A stretch of 64,000 nucleotides of DNA from Entomohabitans teleogrylli (GCF_001484765.1 NZ_LLXO01000024.1:28933-92932), one strand, 5' to 3'. Counted from the first letter of the stretch, positions 1-12,138 are shown. The notes: generated by a model from the letters alone, not told the origin. Translations and numbers: made by a program.

Positions 1-710
<710 letters not shown>

Positions 711-749
711 TTACCTCATCAATCGCTTTATCATTATGTTGGTGTTTGC

Positions 750-781
750 GAACTTCTATACGTTTAGACGTCCAGATGTAA
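750..781 (-). promoter_or_regulatory. MetJ operator (tandem met boxes) before metF
   Basis: Four contiguous octamers related to the met-box consensus AGACGTCT: GAACTTCT (750-757), ATACGTTT (758-765), AGACGTCC (766-773) and AGATGTAA (774-781). They lie 43-74 bases upstream of the metF start. Two of the four are close to consensus, and the strict 8-bp phase is what cooperative MetJ binding requires. Repression by MetJ with S-adenosylmethionine is inferred from the E. coli regulon. Confidence 0.85.
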
Positions 782-870
782 AAATGACGGAAAAGCGCAC
801 GGGCGTCAACTGAAAAAAGCGCCCCGGTAGTGAGGAATTTTCAGCGAAGGTGAATTTTCTTCATGATCAT

Positions 871-908
871 GGTGTAAAAAGAATACAGGCCAGCATTATG
901 CTGGCCTG
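871..908 (-). terminator. Rho-independent terminator after metL
   Basis: A 10-bp perfect stem (886-895 with 899-908) with a 3-base loop lies just past the metL stop. On the minus strand it is followed by a T-rich stretch (TATTCTTTTT). It would end metBL transcription before the metF promoter. Confidence 0.8.
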
Positions 909-932
909 AAACACATCCGCTCTGATGGGCAA

Positions 933-3365
933 TTACAATAACTGCGCCAGGCGGTTGAGATCCGACTGAATCGCCCCGGCGGTCACATCGCGCCCGGCGC
1001 CCGGCCCTCGGATCACCAGCGGGTTATCCCGGTACCAGCGGCTCTCAATAGCAAAGACATTATCGCAGGGCAGCAGTGAGGCCAGCGGATGTTCCGGACG
1101 CACCGCTTCCACGCCAACCCGCGCTTTACCATGGGCGTCAAAGCGCGCCACATAGCGCAACACCAGCCCCATCTCCTGCGCCGCTTCCAGACGCTGCACC
1201 ATCTGCTCATTAAGGGCATCGCCGTTTTCAAAGAAATGGTCCACCGATCCCACTTCACAGCCGGCCGGCACCAGCGACTCCACCCGCACCTGATCCGGCT
1301 CGATGTCATAACCCGCCTCCCGGGCCAGAATCACCAGCTTACGCATCACATCCTGCCCGGAAAGATCTACCCGCGGATCGGGTTCGGTCAGCCCCTGCTG
1401 CCAGGCCTGGTCCACCAAATCGGTAAACGGTACCGAGCCATCAAACTGCAGAAACAGCCACGAGAGGGTGCCGGAAAAAATTCCGCTGACCGCCAGAATG
1501 CTGTCACCACTGTCGCGCAGATCGCGGACGGTATAATTCACCGGCAGCCCGGCGCCCACCGTAGCGTTATACAGCCAGCGACGACCGGTTTTAGCGAATG
1601 CGTCGCGAATCCGGCGGTATTTATCGCTACTACTGGCCCCGGCCAGCTTATTGGCGCTGATAACATGGAAGCCGTGGCTGGCAAAATCGAGATATTGATC
1701 GGCCAGTTGCTGGCTCGCCGTCACGTCCAGCACCACTAAATCATCGTAAGGATGGGCGCGCATCCACTGGAACAGAGTCTCTTCGTCCTGCTCCACCGCT
1801 TCATCGCCGAAAAACGCCAGCGCCCGGCTGGCGTCCAGCCCCTCATAGCTAAGCAGGCTGCGACGACTGTCCACAACCCCTGCCAGAACGAACTCAAACC
1901 CGGTGCGCGCGGAAATAATTTCCTGTTCGCGGGCAAACAGTTCCAGCCAGCGTGAACCAATATTGCCTTTGCCGAACAGCATCAGACCGATACGTTTTTC
2001 GGCCCGGAACAGCGACTGGTGTAACCCCTGGATCAGGCTTTCCGTTGGCCCGACGCGCAGTACCGCCACCAGACTGATCCCCTCCTCCGACTGCCAGACA
2101 AACTCCACCGGCTGGTCTTTCAGCTGTTGCCAGAAACGGTGGCTGTGCAGCGGATTGCGGCATACGCCGGCGCCCACCAGCGCCACCAGCGCCAGCCCTT
2201 CACGCAGGCGCAACTCCCCCGCCAGCCCGGCATCCTGCAAACGCTGGCGCGCGCTGTCCACAACTTCGGAGGTAAAACAGAGCTGCAGCAGATGGCGATC
2301 CTGATGTACCCCGATGGCCAGCGGACGCAGTTGCGAACGTTTCAGCAGGCCGTCGATTTCACGATGCGCCAGTTTAAAATCCTGATCCGTGGGTACCTGA
2401 TATTCAATCAGGCACACATCGTCATGGCTGGTGACAATCCGCGCTCCGGTGCCGGAAGCCAGCACCCGCTCGATACGGGTGGAGCCCTGCTCCGGGTTAT
2501 AGCTACAACGCAGTTGCAGATCGATATCGCTGCCGGATACCGGTTGCAGGGTGCGCGCATGCAGTACCGGCGCCGCCAGACGCGCCAGCTCGCTGGCTTC
2601 ATCAAGCCGCAGCAGCGGTAGCAGACAGGCATCCTGCACTTTGCGCGGGTCGGCGCTGTATACCCCGGCCACATCGCTCCAGATAGTTACCCGGTTAACG
2701 CCCGCCAGCGCGCCAATTTGCGTCGCCGAATAATCAGAACCATTACGCCCCAGCAGCACCGTTTCCCCGGCGGCGTTGCGGCAGATGAACCCGGTCACGA
2801 CGATACGTTTGCCCGGGTGCTGGGCTAACAGTTGCTGCAGTAGCGGATACGAAAGCCCTTCATCAACCTGCGGCTGGGCGGAACGCTCGGCGCATAAAAA
2901 GTCCCGGGCATCCAGCCAGGTCGCCGCCATTCCCTGCTGCTCCAGTACCGCCGCCATCAGGCGCGCAGACCAGATTTCGCCATGGCCGACCACTTCCGCA
3001 TACACCGCGTCGGACATTTTGCCGTCCAGTAGCGCCGCCAGTCGCTCCAGATCGCTGATAAACCGTGATATCAGACGGTCAGCCTGCTCCGCCGGCAACA
3101 GGCCGCCGATCAAATCGCACTGGTAGCGGCGCAGCGCCTGCTGCACCTGATGCGCGGAAAGCCGGTCGCTCTGACTGAGTTTCAGCCAGCTAATCAACTG
3201 GTTAGTGGTACTGCCCGCCGCAGACACCACCATCAAATCTCCGGGCCGGGAGTAATCGGCCATAATCCCTGCCACACGCAGGTAACACTTCACATCGGCC
3301 AGGCTGCTGCCGCCAAATTTATGCAGTTGACGAGACGTCGCCCCTGCCGGCGCTGTAACACTCAT
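933..3365 (-). CDS. metL: Bifunctional aspartokinase II / homoserine dehydrogenase II
   Basis: Catalyses the first and third steps of the aspartate pathway toward methionine: phosphorylation of aspartate, and reduction of aspartate semialdehyde to homoserine. The 810 residues equal the E. coli length. The N-terminal kinase begins with KFGGSSLADV near residue 17. A central interface region with ACT-like character follows. The C-terminal dehydrogenase starts near residue 460 with an NAD(P)-binding LFGKGNIGSRW and contains SANKLAGA. The start lies 2 bases after the metB stop, so the two are co-transcribed. MetL is not feedback-inhibited in E. coli; control is by MetJ repression. Confidence 0.97.
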   Translation of the reverse strand: MSVTAPAGATSRQLHKFGGSSLADVKCYLRVAGIMADYSRPGDLMVVSAAGSTTNQLISWLKLSQSDRLSAHQVQQALRRYQCDLIGGLLPAEQADRLISRFISDLERLAALLDGKMSDAVYAEVVGHGEIWSARLMAAVLEQQGMAATWLDARDFLCAERSAQPQVDEGLSYPLLQQLLAQHPGKRIVVTGFICRNAAGETVLLGRNGSDYSATQIGALAGVNRVTIWSDVAGVYSADPRKVQDACLLPLLRLDEASELARLAAPVLHARTLQPVSGSDIDLQLRCSYNPEQGSTRIERVLASGTGARIVTSHDDVCLIEYQVPTDQDFKLAHREIDGLLKRSQLRPLAIGVHQDRHLLQLCFTSEVVDSARQRLQDAGLAGELRLREGLALVALVGAGVCRNPLHSHRFWQQLKDQPVEFVWQSEEGISLVAVLRVGPTESLIQGLHQSLFRAEKRIGLMLFGKGNIGSRWLELFAREQEIISARTGFEFVLAGVVDSRRSLLSYEGLDASRALAFFGDEAVEQDEETLFQWMRAHPYDDLVVLDVTASQQLADQYLDFASHGFHVISANKLAGASSSDKYRRIRDAFAKTGRRWLYNATVGAGLPVNYTVRDLRDSGDSILAVSGIFSGTLSWLFLQFDGSVPFTDLVDQAWQQGLTEPDPRVDLSGQDVMRKLVILAREAGYDIEPDQVRVESLVPAGCEVGSVDHFFENGDALNEQMVQRLEAAQEMGLVLRYVARFDAHGKARVGVEAVRPEHPLASLLPCDNVFAIESRWYRDNPLVIRGPGAGRDVTAGAIQSDLNRLAQLL

Positions 3366-3367
3366 GC

Positions 3368-4528
3368 TTACCCCTCGGCTGCGGCCCGGAACCCCTGGTC
3401 CAGGTCGGCAATTAAATCTTCACTATCTTCAATACCTGTCGAGATGCGCAGTAGCGTCTCGGAAATACCCGCGGCGGCGCGCGCCTCTGGCGCCATTCCG
3501 GCATGGGTCATGGTCGCCGCGTGGGAAATCAGACTCTCCACTCCACCCAGCGATTCCGCCAGGGTGAACAGTGACAAGCCGCTCAGAAAACGCCGCAGCG
3601 TCTGCTCATCGCCATCCAGTTCAAAGCTGAGCATGGCGCCAAAGCCTTTTTGCTGGCGGGCGGCAATCTCATGCCCCTGATTTTCCGGCAGCGAAGGATG
3701 ATACAGCTTTTTGACCAGCGGTTGCGTTTTAAGGTAATCGACAATCGCCTGCGCGTTGCGCTGTGCCACTTCCATACGCGGAGACAGCGTACGCAGGCCG
3801 CGCAGCAGCAGGTAGCTGTCGAACGCGCTGCCGGTAACGCCGATATTGTTCGCCCACCAGGCCAGCTCCGTCACCATCTCCGGATCGCGGGCAACCACCA
3901 CGCCGGCCACCACGTCGGAGTGGCCGTTGAGATATTTGGTACAGGAGTGCAGCACCATGTCAGCGCCCAACGCCAGCGGGTTTTGTAACGCCGGGCTAAG
4001 GAAGGTGTTGTCCACTACGCTAAGGGCGCCGGCCTCCCGGGCCAGATGGCAGATCTTCGCAATATCCACCACCCGCAACAGCGGATTGCTCGGACTTTCC
4101 ACCAGCACCAGTTTTGGTTTTTCCGCCAGCGCCGCTCTCAGTGCAGCGTCATTGCCCTGATCGACAAACAGCACCCGGTAACAACCGCGTTTCGCCAGAC
4201 TGTCGAACAGGCGATAGCTGCCGCCATAGCAGTCGTGGGGCGCCACCAGCACATCGCCAGGCTGCAGAAAAACGGTGGTCACCAGATGAATCGCCGACAT
4301 ACCGGTATTGGTCAGTACCGCTCCGGCGCCGCTCTCCAGCTCCGCCAGTGCCCGCTGCACCACGTCCCGGGTCGGGTTGCCGCGCCGGGAGTAATCGTGC
4401 GCCCGCGGTTCGTTAAAGCCGGTAAAATTATAGGTACTGGAAAGGTGAATCGGCGGAACAACGCAGCCGTACTGTTCGTCATCATTTAAACCGCTACGTA
4501 CTGCGATGGTGGCCTGCTTACGCGTCAT
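3368..4528 (-). CDS. metB: Cystathionine gamma-synthase
   Basis: PLP-dependent enzyme joining O-succinylhomoserine and cysteine into cystathionine, the sulfur-transfer step of methionine synthesis. At 386 residues it matches the E. coli enzyme. The PLP Schiff-base lysine is Lys198 in SCTKYLNGHSD, and the PLP-phosphate and ring contacts sit in NTGMSAIH and VVDNTF. It is the first gene of the metBL unit, divergent from metJ across a shared operator region. A related Cys/Met-PLP lyase such as MetC is less likely given the length, the neighbours and the N-terminus MTRKQATIAVRSG. Confidence 0.97.
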   Translation of the reverse strand: MTRKQATIAVRSGLNDDEQYGCVVPPIHLSSTYNFTGFNEPRAHDYSRRGNPTRDVVQRALAELESGAGAVLTNTGMSAIHLVTTVFLQPGDVLVAPHDCYGGSYRLFDSLAKRGCYRVLFVDQGNDAALRAALAEKPKLVLVESPSNPLLRVVDIAKICHLAREAGALSVVDNTFLSPALQNPLALGADMVLHSCTKYLNGHSDVVAGVVVARDPEMVTELAWWANNIGVTGSAFDSYLLLRGLRTLSPRMEVAQRNAQAIVDYLKTQPLVKKLYHPSLPENQGHEIAARQQKGFGAMLSFELDGDEQTLRRFLSGLSLFTLAESLGGVESLISHAATMTHAGMAPEARAAAGISETLLRISTGIEDSEDLIADLDQGFRAAAEG

Positions 4529-4589
4529 GGTCGGTGATTTCCTGGCTTGTCGGGTAAAAGTCTGACAACAGAGTAAACATTGAACTTAT

Positions 4590-4637
4590 AGACGTCAATA
4601 CATCTGGACATCTAAACTTCTTTGCGTATAGATTGAG
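4590..4637. promoter_or_regulatory. MetJ operator array between metB and metJ
   Basis: Six octamers in phase: AGACGTCA (4590), ATACATCT (4598), GGACATCT (4606), AAACTTCT (4614), then the weaker TTGCGTAT (4622) and AGATTGAG (4630). The first four match the AGACGTCT consensus at 5 to 7 positions. The array sits in the divergent metB/metJ promoter region, so MetJ-SAM probably represses metBL and its own gene from here, as in E. coli. Confidence 0.88.
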
Positions 4638-4804
4638 CGAAACGTGAATAGCCGTTAAAATTATGCGTTTTAGGGCGGTAGCACAGCAACATCGTCGAAT
4701 GGACGGTATATTCTACGCTGTATACTCCTGATTCATGACTGCTGCTACCGTGAAACATTACCGGGACAGCATTTTTTCAATAATGAGAGGATTAAAGGTA
4801 TCCC

Positions 4805-5122
4805 ATGGCTGAATGGAGCGGCGAATATATCAGCCCTTATGCTGAGCACGGTAAGAAGAGTGAGCAAGTCAAAAAAATTACGGTGTCCATTCCTCTGAAG
4901 GTGTTAAAGATCCTCACTGATGAACGCACCCGCCGCCAGGTCAACAACCTGCGGCACGCCACCAACAGTGAATTACTGTGCGAAGCATTTTTGCATGCGT
5001 TCACCGGGCAGCCATTGCCCAATGATGAAGACCTGCGCAAAGAGCGCAGCGATGAGATCCCCGAGGCGGCCAAAATTCTGATGCGTGAGCTGGGTATTGA
5101 TCCGGATACCTGGGAATACTGA
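4805..5122 (+). CDS. metJ: Methionine regulon repressor MetJ
   Basis: Ribbon-helix-helix dimer that binds met boxes with S-adenosylmethionine as corepressor. Its 105 residues equal the E. coli length. The beta-strand that enters the DNA major groove is visible as [12 protein letters not shown] at about residues 22-33, and the helical region [20 protein letters not shown] follows. The ATG is preceded by GAGAGGATTAAAGG. It is divergent from metBL and convergent with rpmE, separated from the latter by a strong bidirectional terminator. It is autoregulated through the 4590-4637 array. Confidence 0.98.
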   Translation: MAEWSGEYISPYAEHGKKSEQVKKITVSIPLKVLKILTDERTRRQVNNLRHATNSELLCEAFLHAFTGQPLPNDEDLRKERSDEIPEAAKILMRELGIDPDTWEY

Positions 5123-5188
5123 ATAGCCGGCGGCGTCCCGCTGCCGGATACTGCGGAACAGGCTATCCGGCAGCCATTGACCAGACGC

Positions 5189-5215
5189 AAAAAAGGCGCC
5201 CTCAGGCGCCTTTTT
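5189..5215. terminator. Bidirectional terminator between metJ and rpmE
   Basis: GGCGCC (5195-5200), loop CTCA, GGCGCC (5205-5210), flanked by six A on the left and five T on the right. It can therefore terminate both converging genes. Confidence 0.9.
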
Positions 5216-5228
5216 CGTTCCGTGCAAC

Positions 5229-5441
5229 TTATTTGCTGCCCGGGATGCTGAAACGCTTGTTAAAGCGGTCAACACGACCACCGGTAGCCACATCACGCTG
5301 TTTGCCGGTGTAGAACGGATGGCATTTGCTGCACACGTCCAGGTTCAGGTCGTGACCCACGGTAGAATGGGTTTTGATAACATTACCGCAGGAACAGGTT
5401 GCAGTAATTTCTACATAATTCGGGTGAATATCTTTTTTCAT
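5229..5441 (-). CDS. rpmE: 50S ribosomal protein L31, zinc-binding type
   Basis: Large-subunit protein forming part of the bridge between the subunits. The 70-residue product starts [12 protein letters not shown] at the ATG complementary to 5439-5441; the longer open frame upstream lacks family similarity. The zinc-type cysteines are all present at 16, 18, 37 and 40 (TCSCG and VCSKC), which marks the C+ form rather than the Zur-induced C- paralogue. It diverges from priA across a 205-bp region that holds a perfect palindrome. Confidence 0.98.
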   Translation of the reverse strand: MKKDIHPNYVEITATCSCGNVIKTHSTVGHDLNLDVCSKCHPFYTGKQRDVATGGRVDRFNKRFSIPGSK

Positions 5442-5600
5442 GGAAAACCTCGGTATAAGGCCGCGTCGCTCTTCCAGCCCTAACGCCAGACACCACGCGA
5501 TGTTGATAAAGGGGTTTTTCAATGGCGAAATCGCGCATCAAAGGCGGCGAATCATACAGAAATTCATCGCCACATGCAAACTGATCCGCCATTTGATAGT

Positions 5601-5620
5601 GACACAGTGTACACTGTGTC
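5601..5620. promoter_or_regulatory. 20-bp perfect palindrome upstream of priA
   Basis: The half-site GACACAGTGT is followed directly by its exact reverse complement, centred on TGTACA. It lies 26 bases before the priA start and is followed on the plus strand by GTCTTTTTT. It could be a repressor operator for priA, rpmE or both, or a hairpin acting as a premature terminator in the priA leader. I do not recognise it as a standard operator. Confidence 0.5.
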
Positions 5621-5646
5621 GTCTTTTTTATCCGCCCGGAGCCTGA

Positions 5647-7842
<2,196 letters not shown>

Positions 7843-7996
7843 CGTCCCCGGTTGCGTAATGCGAGACAGATCGAAAAACTTAGAGTAAGTCACATTTTCA
7901 ATGAAATTTCTGTAACTGTGTTGCTCTATATCTGATAAGAATATTAAAAGAGCCGCACGTGCCCACGCCCGCAGAAGGTATGCGAGGAGATTGAAG

Positions 7997-9028
7997 TTGA
8001 AGCAAAAAAAGCAAATTGTCGCCGCCACGATGAAAGACGTGGCTATCAGGGCTAACGTGTCAACAGCCACGGTGTCCCGCGCACTGATGAATCCGGACAA
8101 AGTCTCCCAGGCTACCCGTAATCGGGTGGAGCAGGCGGCCATTGATGTCGGTTATTTACCCCATCTGATGGGCCGTAACGTCAAACGCAACGAATCGCGC
8201 ACCATCCTGGTAATTGTCCCGGATATCTGCGATCCCTTTTTTAGTGAAATCATTCGCGGTATCGAAGTCACCGCCGCGAAGCAGGGCTACCTGATCCTGA
8301 TCGGCGATTGCGCGCACCAGAATCAGCAGGAAAAGACATTCATCGATTTAATCATTACCAAGCAAATCGACGGTATGTTGCTGTTGGGATCGCGCCTGCC
8401 GTTTGACGCCGGGAAAGAAGAACAGCGTAATCTGCCGCCTATGGTGATGGCGAATGAGTTTGCCCCGGAGCTGGAGCTACCCACCGTTCATATCGATAAC
8501 CTCACCGCCGCATTCAACGCCGTACACTACCTGCAGGAACTGGGGCACCAGCGCATCGCTTGTATCGCCGGCCCAGAGGAAATGCCGCTGTGCCACTACC
8601 GGTTACAGGGGTATGTCCAGGCGCTGCGTCGCAGCGGTATGCTGGTGGATCCGCACTATATCGCCCGCGGCGATTTTAGCTACGAGGCCGGAGCGGCGGC
8701 CATGGAGCAGCTTCTCAACCTGCCGGAGCCGCCCACCGCGGTGTTCTGCCACAGCGATGTGATGGCGCTGGGCGCGCTGTCGCTGGCCAAACGGCGCGGC
8801 CTGAAAGTCCCGAGCGATCTCTCGCTGGTGGGCTTTGACGATATCGCGCTATCGCAATTCTGCGACCCGCCGTTGACCACTGTCGCGCAGCCGCGTTTTC
8901 AGATTGGCAGCGAAGCCATGCTGCTGCTGCTCGATCAGATTAACGGTCAGGCGGTGAGCAGCGGCTCCCGATTGCTGGACTGTGAACTGGTGATCCGCGG
9001 GTCTACGCGCCCTTTACAGGGAAAATAA
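7997..9028 (+). CDS. cytR: Nucleoside-regulon repressor CytR
   Basis: LacI-family repressor that works with CRP on nucleoside uptake and catabolism genes and is released by cytidine. The 343 residues comprise an N-terminal helix-turn-helix (TMKDVAIRANVSTATVSRALMNP, about residues 11-33) and a periplasmic-binding-protein-like effector domain. TTG at 7997 is chosen because it reproduces the E. coli N-terminus and sits about 7 bases after GAGGAGA. A TTG two codons earlier is possible but too close to that site. It lies between priA and ftsN, all on the same strand. Confidence 0.95.
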   Translation: MKQKKQIVAATMKDVAIRANVSTATVSRALMNPDKVSQATRNRVEQAAIDVGYLPHLMGRNVKRNESRTILVIVPDICDPFFSEIIRGIEVTAAKQGYLILIGDCAHQNQQEKTFIDLIITKQIDGMLLLGSRLPFDAGKEEQRNLPPMVMANEFAPELELPTVHIDNLTAAFNAVHYLQELGHQRIACIAGPEEMPLCHYRLQGYVQALRRSGMLVDPHYIARGDFSYEAGAAAMEQLLNLPEPPTAVFCHSDVMALGALSLAKRRGLKVPSDLSLVGFDDIALSQFCDPPLTTVAQPRFQIGSEAMLLLLDQINGQAVSSGSRLLDCELVIRGSTRPLQGK

Positions 9029-9115
9029 GCCGCTTTAAGACACCATAATCTGGTCAAAGGCCCGCCCCTTAAGTAACATGGCGGGCTGATACATAAAGAC
9101 GACAGCGAAACGATA

Positions 9116-10117
9116 GTGGCACAACGAGATTATGTACGCCGCGGCCAATCGGCAGGGACGCGGCGGAAAAAGACCAATTCCCGCAACAAGAAGCAATCAA
9201 ATCTGTCAGCTGTTTCGCCGGCAATGATTGGTATTGCCGCCGCCGTGCTGGTGGTCTTTATCGGTGGCCTGTGGTTCATTACGCACCATAAAAAAGAAGA
9301 TGTCGAAACGCTGCCCGGCCAGAAGGTTACCGGCAACGGGCTGCCGCCCAAACCGGAGGAGCGCTGGCGTTATATTAAAGAGCTGGAAAGCCGCCAGCCC
9401 GGCGTGCGCAAGCCGACCGAACCTTCCGCCGGCGGTGAAATCGTGAACCAGAGCCAACTGACCAACGAACAGCGTCAGTTACTGGAACAGATGCAGGCGG
9501 ATATGCGCCAACAGCCGACACAACTGAGCGAAGTGCCGTGGAATGAGCAGACGCCGGCCCAGCGCCAGCAAACCCTGCAACAGCGCCAGGCGCAGCAGCA
9601 GCAGCAGCAGCAGCAGATTAATAGTCAACAGCAACGCCAGACGGCACAGCAACAGCAAGTGTCCCAGCCGCGCGCGCAGTCCCGTCCCCAGGAAACCACG
9701 CGCCAGACAACGACAGCGCAAACGACCCAACAGCCCACGCCGCGCGCCGCGGCAAACACTCAGCAGCCATACCAGGATCTGTTGCAGACGCCGCCGCACA
9801 CGACTGCCGCCGCCCAGCCTAAAGAGAGTAAAGCGGCGCCGGTCACCCGGGAAACAGAGCCGGCAAAGCCAGCGGCAGAGAAAAAAGACGAGCGTCGCTG
9901 GATGGTACAGTGCGGTTCGTTTAAAGGCGCCGCCCAGGCGGAAACCGTACGCGCCCAATTGGCATTCGAGGGTTTTGACTCGAAAATTACCACCAATAAC
10001 GGCTGGAATCGCGTGGTGATCGGCCCCCTGAAAGGGAAAGAAAATGCCGACAGCACCATCAACCGCCTGAAAATGGCCGGTCACAGCAACTGTATTCGTC
10101 TCGCCGCCGGGGGTTGA
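9116..10117 (+). CDS. ftsN: Essential cell-division protein FtsN
   Basis: Bitopic inner-membrane divisome protein that triggers septal peptidoglycan synthesis through FtsA, FtsQLB and FtsWI. It has 333 residues against 319 in E. coli. A short basic cytoplasmic tail (MAQRDYVRRGQ) is followed by one membrane span (about 35-55), a long Gln/Pro-rich periplasmic linker and a C-terminal SPOR domain from about 258 (RRWMVQCGSF to NCIRLAAGG) that binds denuded glycan. The start is GTG, as in E. coli. The linker contains eight consecutive CAG codons (9593-9616). The stop codon lies inside the -35 element of the hslV promoter. Confidence 0.97.
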   Translation: MAQRDYVRRGQSAGTRRKKTNSRNKKQSNLSAVSPAMIGIAAAVLVVFIGGLWFITHHKKEDVETLPGQKVTGNGLPPKPEERWRYIKELESRQPGVRKPTEPSAGGEIVNQSQLTNEQRQLLEQMQADMRQQPTQLSEVPWNEQTPAQRQQTLQQRQAQQQQQQQQINSQQQRQTAQQQQVSQPRAQSRPQETTRQTTTAQTTQQPTPRAAANTQQPYQDLLQTPPHTTAAAQPKESKAAPVTRETEPAKPAAEKKDERRWMVQCGSFKGAAQAETVRAQLAFEGFDSKITTNNGWNRVVIGPLKGKENADSTINRLKMAGHSNCIRLAAGG

Positions 10118-10141
10118 AACCCCCGAAATCTCCCCCATCTA
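10114..10141 (+). promoter_or_regulatory. Sigma-32 heat-shock promoter of hslVU
   Basis: A -35 element TTGAAA (10114-10119), a 13-base spacer and a -10 element CCCCATCTA (10133-10141) match the sigma-32 pattern. The arrangement is essentially that known upstream of E. coli hslV. The -35 hexamer contains the ftsN stop codon, and the flanks CGGGGGTT / AACCCCCG can fold into a hairpin. Confidence 0.85.
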
Positions 10142-10237
10142 TAATTGCATTCTGTCCTGCGGACGCCGCCCGACTCCTGAGTGAGCCCGGTCGGCCCGCA
10201 GGATCTCCGTTTTCGATTCTGCAAAAGGGGTCTGCTC

Positions 10238-10768
10238 GTGACAACAATAGTGAGTGTGCGCCGCAATGGCCAGGTAGTAATTGGTGGCGATGGTCAGGCC
10301 ACGCTGGGCAATACGGTAATGAAAGGCAACGTGAAGAAAGTACGTCGTTTATATAACGATAAAGTGATCGCCGGTTTCGCGGGCGGCACCGCAGACGCCT
10401 TCACGCTTTTCGAACTCTTCGAACGTAAGCTGGAAATGCACCAGGGGCACCTGGTCAAGGCCGCCGTAGAGTTGGCTAAAGACTGGCGAACCGATCGTAT
10501 GCTGCGTCGTCTGGAAGCGCTGCTGGCAGTAGCGGACGAAAACGCGTCGCTGATCATCACCGGTAACGGGGATGTCGTGCAGCCGGAAAACGATCTGATC
10601 GCCATCGGCTCAGGCGGGCCATACGCTCAGGCCGCCGCCCGCGCTCTGCTGGAAAACACCGAGCTGAGCGCCCGTGAAATTGTCGAGAAGTCGCTGGGTA
10701 TTGCCGGAGATATCTGCATTTACACCAACCACTTCCTGACCATCGAAGAACTCTCCGCTAAAGCGTAA
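10238..10768 (+). CDS. hslV: ATP-dependent protease subunit HslV (ClpQ)
   Basis: Proteasome-beta-like peptidase of the HslUV complex, which degrades SulA, RpoH and misfolded proteins. The 176 residues begin (M)[10 protein letters not shown]; the Thr exposed after Met removal is the catalytic nucleophile. GDGQATLGN and the [14 protein letters not shown] segment are conserved. The start is GTG at 10238, 7 bases after AAAAGGGG. An in-frame upstream extension has no family similarity and is rejected. It is co-transcribed with hslU, which starts 9 bases after its stop, from a sigma-32 promoter. Confidence 0.98.
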   Translation: MTTIVSVRRNGQVVIGGDGQATLGNTVMKGNVKKVRRLYNDKVIAGFAGGTADAFTLFELFERKLEMHQGHLVKAAVELAKDWRTDRMLRRLEALLAVADENASLIITGNGDVVQPENDLIAIGSGGPYAQAAARALLENTELSAREIVEKSLGIAGDICIYTNHFLTIEELSAKA

Positions 10769-10777
10769 GGATCTCCC

Positions 10778-12109
10778 ATGTCTGAAATGACTCCACGCGA
10801 AATCGTCAGTGAACTGAACAAACACATTATCGGCCAGGACGCGGCAAAGCGCTCCGTGGCTATCGCCCTGCGCAACCGCTGGCGCCGTATGCAGCTCGAT
10901 GAAGAGCTGCGCCATGAAGTGACGCCGAAAAACATTCTGATGATCGGCCCGACCGGGGTGGGTAAAACAGAAATCGCCCGCCGCCTGGCAAAACTGGCCA
11001 ATGCGCCGTTCATCAAGGTCGAAGCCACCAAATTTACCGAAGTGGGCTATGTGGGTAAGGAAGTGGATTCGATTATCCGCGATCTGACCGATGCCGCAGT
11101 CAAAATGGTGCGTATACAGTCCATCGAAAAAAACCGCTTCCGCGCCGAAGAGATGGCGGAAGAGCGGATTCTTGATGTGCTGATCCCACCGGCTAAAAAC
11201 AACTGGGGCCAGGCGGAACAGCCGCAGGAACCTTCTGCCGCCCGCCAGTCTTTCCGCAAGAAACTGCGCGAAGGCCAGTTGGATGATAAAGAGATTGAAA
11301 TCAATCTCGCCGCCGCGCCGATGGGCGTGGAAATCATGGCGCCTCCGGGTATGGAAGAGATGACCAGCCAGCTACAGTCAATGTTCCAGAACCTGGGCGG
11401 CCAGAAGCAAAAGCCGCGCAAGTTGAAGATCAAAGACGCCATGAAGCTACTGGTGGAAGAAGAAGCCGCAAAACTGGTGAATCCGGAAGAGCTAAAACAG
11501 CAGGCGATTGATGCTGTAGAACAGCACGGTATCGTCTTCATCGACGAAATCGACAAAATCTGTAAGCGCGGCAATGTGTCCGGTCCGGATGTGTCACGCG
11601 AAGGGGTGCAGCGCGACCTGCTGCCGCTGGTGGAAGGCTGCACGGTATCGACGAAACACGGCATGGTCAAAACCGACCACATTTTGTTTATCGCCTCCGG
11701 CGCTTTCCAGGTAGCCAGCCCGTCCGATCTGATCCCGGAACTGCAGGGCCGTCTGCCGATCCGCGTTGAGCTGCAGGCCCTGACCGCGCAGGATTTCGAA
11801 CGTATTCTGACCGAGCCGAACGCCTCCGTGACCGTGCAATACAAAGCGCTAATGGCGACCGAAGGGGTGAATATCGAATTTACCGGGGATGGCATTAAGC
11901 GTATCGCCCAGGCCGCCTGGCAGGTTAATGAGAGTACCGAAAACATTGGCGCCCGCCGCCTGCATACGGTACTGGAGCGTCTGATGGAAGATATTTCCTA
12001 CGATGCCAGCGATCTTAACGACCAGACGATCACCATTGACGCAAATTATGTAGGTAAACATCTGGATGAGCTGGTTGCAGATGAAGATCTGAGCCGTTTT
12101 ATCCTATAA
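10778..12109 (+). CDS. hslU: HslUV protease ATPase subunit HslU (ClpY)
   Basis: AAA+ unfoldase that feeds substrates to HslV. It is 443 residues long, as in E. coli. Walker A GPTGVGKT is at about 57-64 and the pore-loop motif GYVG lies near 90. The intermediate I-domain occupies about 110-240, and Walker B VFIDEIDK lies near 250. Sensor and arginine-finger regions follow, and the C-terminal tail ends DLSRFIL, which docks into HslV. RBS AAGGATCTC precedes the ATG. It is the second gene of the heat-shock hslVU operon and is followed by a strong terminator. Confidence 0.98.
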   Translation: MSEMTPREIVSELNKHIIGQDAAKRSVAIALRNRWRRMQLDEELRHEVTPKNILMIGPTGVGKTEIARRLAKLANAPFIKVEATKFTEVGYVGKEVDSIIRDLTDAAVKMVRIQSIEKNRFRAEEMAEERILDVLIPPAKNNWGQAEQPQEPSAARQSFRKKLREGQLDDKEIEINLAAAPMGVEIMAPPGMEEMTSQLQSMFQNLGGQKQKPRKLKIKDAMKLLVEEEAAKLVNPEELKQQAIDAVEQHGIVFIDEIDKICKRGNVSGPDVSREGVQRDLLPLVEGCTVSTKHGMVKTDHILFIASGAFQVASPSDLIPELQGRLPIRVELQALTAQDFERILTEPNASVTVQYKALMATEGVNIEFTGDGIKRIAQAAWQVNESTENIGARRLHTVLERLMEDISYDASDLNDQTITIDANYVGKHLDELVADEDLSRFIL

Positions 12110-12138
12110 TCGCGATCAATGCATTTTCATCACTACCG

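Noticed and set aside
4674..4684. GGCGGTAGCAC resembling the RfaH ops element
   Set aside because: It lies upstream of metJ, far from any LPS or capsule operon, and departs from the ops consensus at its end. No ops-like element was seen upstream of waaQ or hldD.
5442..5522. 27-codon N-terminal extension of rpmE
   Set aside because: L31 begins at MKKDIHPNY in the family; the extension overlaps the divergent promoter region.
10181..10237. 19-codon N-terminal extension of hslV
   Set aside because: It would bury the catalytic Thr, which must become N-terminal, and a good RBS precedes the GTG at 10238.
11047..11946. 299-codon minus-strand frame inside hslU
   Set aside because: Ser/Arg-rich shadow of hslU with no RBS and no known domain.
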